From Pomacea canaliculata (taxonomy: Eukaryota > Mollusca > Gastropoda > Architaenioglossa > Ampullariidae): DNA of 64,000 nucleotides. Position numbers and translations under genes: made by a program. Positions 60,954-64,000 of this stretch are shown here, piece by piece. The stretch is from contig NC_037600.1 in the NCBI RefSeq assembly GCF_003073045.1, forward strand, positions 13,969,188 through 14,033,187. Direction: 5' to 3'. The notes under the pieces were generated by a model. It was not told the origin of the DNA, made no database searches, and saw only the letters and a list, made by a program, of their open reading frames with translations. Numbering within the stretch: position 1 is the stretch's first letter; the number at the start of each line of letters is the position of its first letter.

Positions 60954-61891
60954 CCACTATGATGATCAGTTTCTACTAAACCACTCATTTTCGACCATTT
61001 CCACTACAACAAGTGGATTCAGCACTGACCTGCGGCCACCCCACGAGTTACTCTACAGTCGATTTCGAACCACTTACAACCACCTTTTCTACAATCAGCT
61101 GTCGACTCAGTGCTAAGATGTTCTCTGCCTTCTCCGGGTTTGAAACCACCAACAAGAGATTGAAATGAAATCAGACGGCGATGGTAATGAACATTACATG
61201 AAATTCCCGGTCTTTTCTAAAACTAATCTTAAGCTTAGTGAAGTGAAATAACAAACAGATTTGTCAGAAAAGACGAAAATGTGGCTGTATCTTGCATTTA
61301 ATAGTATCCATCATGGCGGAAATGGCGGAAGCAAGTGGTAACCACTTTTTTCTCCTGTCACAAGAAGTGTGTAATACCTTGTAGCTGAGATACTGGACCA
61401 AAATGTTTTCACACATGCTGATGACAGCGACTGTCACCTGGCAAATCCACACACCTTCGTGCCGGTTCACCCATGCAATTGCATCCCTGAAAAATGCACA
61501 GTGGGTCAAAGTTCGTGTCACATTTGTCACATTTGTCTGTGCATGTGCTGACTTGTGTTTATGAGCATGCATTAAGATAATGGGCACAGAGGTCGTTATT
61601 GCCTGTTGTTTGTGACATTCTTGTGTTTGGATAATAAACAAGATAATAATTACAATATTGCAGCCAGATGTTTTCCAGGTTGTGATAAAAACTTACAATA
61701 AATACAGAATGTAAAAGAGTGGAAAAGGTAGGTCATAAGAGCATGCAGATGACAGAAATGTTAGTGTATGTATGAAGAGGAAAGTGCTGATAGAGAAATG
61801 TGTATACCAGTTTATGTCGGACGATTCAGCAAGATCGTCTTTGTTTTGTCGGTAGTTGGTTCGGTTTTCACAGCCGAGGTCTCCGTTGGCG
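33848..61891 (-). CDS. KCNT1: sodium-activated (Slack/Slo2-type) potassium channel, N-terminus missing
   Basis: Large tetrameric K+ channel of the plasma membrane, opened by intracellular ions through paired RCK domains. I placed 27 exons with GT/AG borders and consistent phases: 61808-61891, 61378-61486, 58784-58858, 57529-57609, 56166-56260, 53097-53280, 52364-52528, 47826-47962, 47424-47487, 47080-47188, 46661-46769, 46314-46463, 45598-45839, 45020-45287, 44490-44595, 44023-44195, 43746-43817, 43172-43306, 42813-42924, 42343-42443, 41916-41999, 41373-41504, 40776-40841, 36271-36397, 35263-35347, 34527-34761, 33848-34087, about 1,180 codons. Landmarks match KCNT1: [15 protein letters not shown] (S4 region), [63 protein letters not shown]1 and the N-terminus were not found up to 64000. 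Exon 42343-42443 is one base short of its expected phase. Confidence 0.95.
36040..36235. repeat. GC-rich block, possible repeat insertion
   Basis: A sharply GC-rich island in AT-rich intron, open in several + frames (GGGCGTCCC, CCTCCGCCTCGC, CCCCTGTGGG). Composition unlike its surroundings suggests an inserted element fragment, which I cannot assign to a family. Confidence 0.35.
36271..36397 (-). CDS. KCNT1: channel gene: exon with the LPLEDY motif and possible alternative end
   Basis: Codes [14 protein letters not shown] to LPLEDYTV, then one base. The donor GTTAGT joins phase 1 to exon 35263-35347 ([16 protein letters not shown]), matching the layout of Slo2 channels. If the donor is not used, the frame reads Val-Arg-stop at once (TAG at 36266-36268), and AATAAA on the - strand follows at 36244-36249. 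Intronic polyadenylation could therefore give a short-tailed isoform. Confidence 0.75.
37745..38005. repeat. degenerate AT-rich minisatellite
   Basis: Roughly eight imperfect units of about 30-35 bases built on ATGTAAAATGTCTCATAAAC(ATT), inside the long intron of the channel gene between exons 40776 and 36397. Confidence 0.7.
39147..39603. mobile_element. candidate MITE with 15-base terminal inverted repeats
   Basis: TCCTAGCCTGCAAGA at 39147-39161 is the exact reverse complement of the sequence at 39589-39603 (TCTTGCAGGCTAGGA apart from the outer base context). Length is about 457 bases and there is no open frame. A further CAGGCTAGG at about 39210 pairs with the left end. Target duplication is unclear, at most an AT dinucleotide. 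Confidence 0.5.
40776..40841 (-). CDS. KCNT1: channel gene: small linker exon
   Basis: 66 bases, phase 0 on both sides, acceptor TTTGTATGCAG and donor GTGAGT, coding TPKCPRHKK then a Ser/Glu-rich end. It sits between the exon ending ETTS and that starting LSVTP, where vertebrate KCNT1 has a long variable basic linker. Support comes from splice sites and phase, not similarity. Confidence 0.7.
42343..42443 (-). CDS. KCNT1: channel gene: RCK2 exon with apparent one-base deficit
   Basis: Codes the highly conserved [20 protein letters not shown] and LLYQ. The previous exon ends phase 0 (K-L-E-K). From the natural acceptor TTTCAG the first codons read K-E-R-E, as in other Slo2 channels (K/R-E-R-E-x-G-S-N), but the frame then needs one more base to reach G-S-N. 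The frame is kept only if an AG eight bases inside is used (exon 42343-42435, starting GEGSN). Confidence 0.7.
48701..48769. repeat. (TTTG)n and (TGCG)n microsatellite
   Basis: About eleven TTTG units followed by TGCG units in the channel intron between exons 52364 and 47962. It explains poly-CLFV open frames. Confidence 0.95.
49575..49920 (+). mobile_element. LINE 3' fragment (reverse transcriptase C-terminus)
   Basis: A + strand frame reads [15 protein letters not shown] and, after a GA-rich insertion, [20 protein letters not shown]. These are the characteristic end of a LINE reverse transcriptase common in molluscs (L-R-I-S-Y-x-x-H-K-T-N, then L-x-W-F-G-H-V-T-R). The expected Gly/Arg-rich G-T-L-E-G-G-R-R-R continuation is lost to a stop at 49782. 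The copy is short, interrupted and inactive. Confidence 0.8.
51815..51842 (+). other. candidate first exon of a + strand transcript inside the channel intron
   Basis: ATG TCA GCC GTG ACC CCA GAA CAA CGG G is followed at once by a strong donor GTAAGT, with ACC before the ATG, in a locally less AT-rich stretch. No later exon was recognised, so this stays a candidate. Confidence 0.25.
52364..52528 (-). CDS. KCNT1: channel gene: S6-RCK1 linker exon
   Basis: 55 codons: [25 protein letters not shown] and [14 protein letters not shown]. This is the S6 C-terminal linker and first strand of RCK1, very close to the vertebrate sequence. Clean acceptor and donor, phase 0 on both sides. Confidence 0.95.
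52575..52858. repeat. low-complexity (GAA/CAA)n and (CCAA)n tract
   Basis: About 170 bases of mixed GAA and CAA triplets, then (CCAA)n and (CAA)n, starting about 50 bases beyond the acceptor of exon 52364-52528. Open in all frames because of its composition; not protein coding. Confidence 0.95.
52975..53096. repeat. duplicated edge sequence beside the pore exon
   Basis: GTGTGGGCAGTTTGACCTTC (from 52976) and GTGTGGGTAGTTTGATTTTC (from 53060) are near copies 84 bases apart. Both begin like the exon end at 53100 (GTGTGGGCAAGATG). The donor edge of the pore exon has thus been partly copied into the intron. Confidence 0.6.
53097..53280 (-). CDS. KCNT1: channel gene: pore-loop and S6 exon
   Basis: Codes [12 protein letters not shown], then [20 protein letters not shown], then the hydrophobic S6 to LPTQ. 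TVGYGD is the K+ selectivity filter, and CGVQHL plus WPS are typical of Slo2. The split Gly codon (GG|A) with exon 56166-56260 fits exactly. Confidence 0.97.
56166..56260 (-). CDS. KCNT1: channel gene: S4-S5 linker and S5 exon
   Basis: Codes [18 protein letters not shown] and a hydrophobic stretch ending CLVFI plus two bases. It aligns with the vertebrate NDFHRAI-QSA-CLVFTG segment. Confidence 0.95.
56275..56615. repeat. degenerate minisatellite beside the S5 exon
   Basis: About ten imperfect units of 25-35 bases around AGGTCAACATATTACAGACA with GAGCATCATAGGTCAA, beginning within 15 bases of the S5 exon acceptor. Confidence 0.65.
60540..60850. repeat. degenerate repeat copying the edge of the S2 exon
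   Basis: Several units contain GAGATACTGAC. One, CTTTGTAGCCGAGATACTGG at 60785-60804, closely matches CCTTGTAGCTGAGATACTGG at 61377-61396, which is the last coding bases of exon 61378-61486 plus its donor. Exon-edge sequence has been copied into the downstream intron. Confidence 0.55.
60866..60952. repeat. (AAT)n microsatellite
   Basis: About 28 AAT units with two TA interruptions. Confidence 0.97.
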
Positions 61892-64000
61892 CTGAAACGC
61901 ACAGCAAAGCAACATGATTAACAAAAAAAAAAAAAAAAAGAAACCTTTAACCCACAAATCTGCTCCCTTTTAATATCCCCATACACATGGACTGTGCAAA
62001 GGCACAGCTTCACATCCCTATCTCTTTTCCATGAATAAAGATGCTGGTCCTTTCAAAGCGAGAGCTCATCTAACGAGGTTTCTTTGTGGACGGAAAGAAG
62101 AGACCAACGCTCATGCAAGCCACGTAGCTGAGGGCAGTAGCAGATGATGATGCGCGTGAGAATGGAAAAAGACGGTTAGACAGGGCTCAAGTACTTGTGC
62201 ACTCTGTATAAAGTCACTTGCTGGCCTTGCCAGTCGTCCACTACTGACCGTTGCTAGAAGTGGTAAAAAGGTAACGAGTGGTCATCCCGAAAGCTATTTT
62301 AGTCACAAAACAATCCGTTGACAGATGTTGAAATATGTGTGCCCCCATCCTCCCCCCTCACTCACACACATGCACGCACACGTGCAAATGATAAAAGATG
62401 ACACTGGAAACAAGTAAAATATGGATAGAAGGACAGATCACCACACGCACGAACGGATATGTAGACGGACGAACTGACAGACAGCAAACAAACATACAAG
62501 CAAACAGACAAATGAATAGAAAAACAAATAGACGGGAAGAAAACTTTAAATGTGTTCATTTATCATGCCGTTTGTTCAGTTGTACTACTAGTCGTGTTCC
62601 TTGCAGCAGTCCGTGCTGGAGAGCAGAAAAGTTCACGATCCACACTGTCGGGAGAGATCCGCAGACACTCAACAAAACACTGGTAGAAACTGATCCGTGT
62701 GACAACAAATATCAGGCAGAATGGTGCAGATGGTGAATCGTGAAACGGTGCACACCCCACTGCATGCGCGGCCACCCAGGCCGGGAAGAAAAGAGCTCAC
62801 AGGGGACGTAAGCAAGAATTGCTATTGCCACCTGGGCAACATCCTGCCAGTGATACATTTCATTCTGTCTCTCGTTTGTCAGGGATGGTGCAAACCTGAA
62901 ACCCCAGGAGTCTGTGCAAAAATGGTGAGAGTGACAAAAGTGGCAGCAATAGACATTTTCTACACACCCACTACATGTATCTCTACATACAGACTGGCTT
63001 CCGGTAGAAATGTAGCTGTCCACCACGGACCAGTGATTTTGTGTTTAGTTCTCTGGATGCTTTTATTGCCAAGGGTCAGAAATTACATTTCAAGAGCAGG
63101 TTAAGATTTTACAACATATAAGTGGCAAGGAAGTCTCTCTTTAAGAGGCATTGTGATGTTTTTGCGATCCACATTCTCAGGAGACATTCAATGAACACTT
63201 TCGGTTATTTATTTCAAAATCAAAACGTCTCATATAATTAAATTTTTAAAATAAATGACCAGTAATTACTTCAGTTTTTCCAGTGACATTTTCTAGAGCG
63301 AAGAAACAAGAAAAAAGTGAACAAAAACAAAAGAAACCCGAACGAACAAATTAGATAGGAAACTGAACGATGATGGAGCTTAATGGAGATTAATGACAAA
63401 CATTATCTGTGCTCTTATGTCCTTGCTAGCATAAACAAAATAAAATAAACAAATAAATAATAAACGTTTCACCCTGATTGAACTGATCTTGCATTTCAAG
63501 CACTTTACTCGTGTGACACAAAAATCTCATTTAGCCCTCCAGCCACATCACCTCTGGCTCTCTCCTTACATGTCAGGCTGCTCAAGATTAATGACTGGAA
63601 CAGACCGGAAGTGGCCCGGGAAAGGTTTCTCGGCGTGGATAGAAATCCGCTCAAAGTCATCCACCGTTATGTCACAAGATCTCTCCTCCCAGAATCTTCT
63701 TTCTCCCCTACCATTCATTATTTCGCAAACCAGACCACGATGTAAACGAGCAAAGCAAGCCGTTAGCTTCCAAATCGCACGATGCAACATTCTCAGCAAG
63801 CTTTTCACGTGCAAGTGTTAAAAAGAAAAAGAAAATTGCATTTTACGCATCATGCACTCACCATTTCGAATGATCTAGAATTCAGGATTCAGAATCGGTA
63901 ACGGTTTGCACTGATAAAAACAAGACCCTCTCACATTCAACTCTGTGTCCCTTATCTAAGCTCTCCCTTTCGAGGTTCCTGTTCTTGGTGCTCCTTTCCT
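61892..64000. other. right edge: presumed 5' intron of the channel gene
   Basis: The first placed exon (61808-61891) starts inside a codon, so upstream exons exist. I looked on the - strand for the conserved N-terminal block before S1 and did not find it. Several - strand open frames here have no Slo2 similarity. Confidence 0.5.

Noticed and set aside
60751-60957. Poly-Tyr/Ile/Leu open frame
   Set aside because: Translation of the (AAT)n microsatellite.
63566-63814. 82-codon - strand open frame near the right end, considered as the channel N-terminus
   Set aside because: It does not contain the conserved Slo2 N-terminal block and has no clear donor in phase with exon 61808-61891.

Overview
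The window is eukaryotic, AT-rich, intron-rich animal DNA, most likely from a lophotrochozoan and probably a mollusc. The animal-type sodium-activated potassium channel gene, the tRNA-derived SINE-like pieces and a LINE tail of a kind common in mollusc genomes support this. The species cannot be told from the sequence.

Left part (about 3.0-28.4 kb, + strand): a tandem array of seven related small genes. Each has the same four coding exons with phase-0 introns. Exon 1 is a 14-residue hydrophobic leader starting MLKLL or MM. Exon 2 is 20-27 residues, usually starting GQ and ending in a V/F-E-Y-D-D motif. Exon 3 is 35 residues with an (E/A/N)-C-(Y/F)-(I/L)-V-E-A motif. Exon 4 is 47-66 residues with a second invariant Cys and a V-S-Y-T-P-like end. 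The products are secreted proteins of about 117-141 residues with one predicted disulfide. Their layout resembles a stand-alone BRICHOS domain (inference, not proven). Six of the seven have a TATA-like box 56-85 bases before the ATG. The array shows recent unequal exchange: gene 4 is a mosaic of gene 2 and gene 3. Four genes carry single-base length changes that shift the frame, either in the tail (2, 4) or inside the domain (5, 7).

Right part (33.8-61.9 kb, - strand): most of a KCNT/Slo2 (Slack-like) potassium channel gene, with 27 coding exons placed base by base. They run from the S1-S2 loop through S2-S6, the TVGYGD pore, RCK1, RCK2 and a divergent C-terminal tail ending at 33848. The N-terminus and S1 were not found and are probably beyond the right end. 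Residues reported to coordinate sodium in vertebrate Slack RCK2 are not conserved here.

Between and inside the genes lie SINE-like pieces, one LINE fragment, a candidate MITE, microsatellites and several degenerate minisatellites, some abutting exon ends. One channel exon also appears to lack one base. This raises the possibility that some frame breaks in the small-gene array are assembly errors and not decay.
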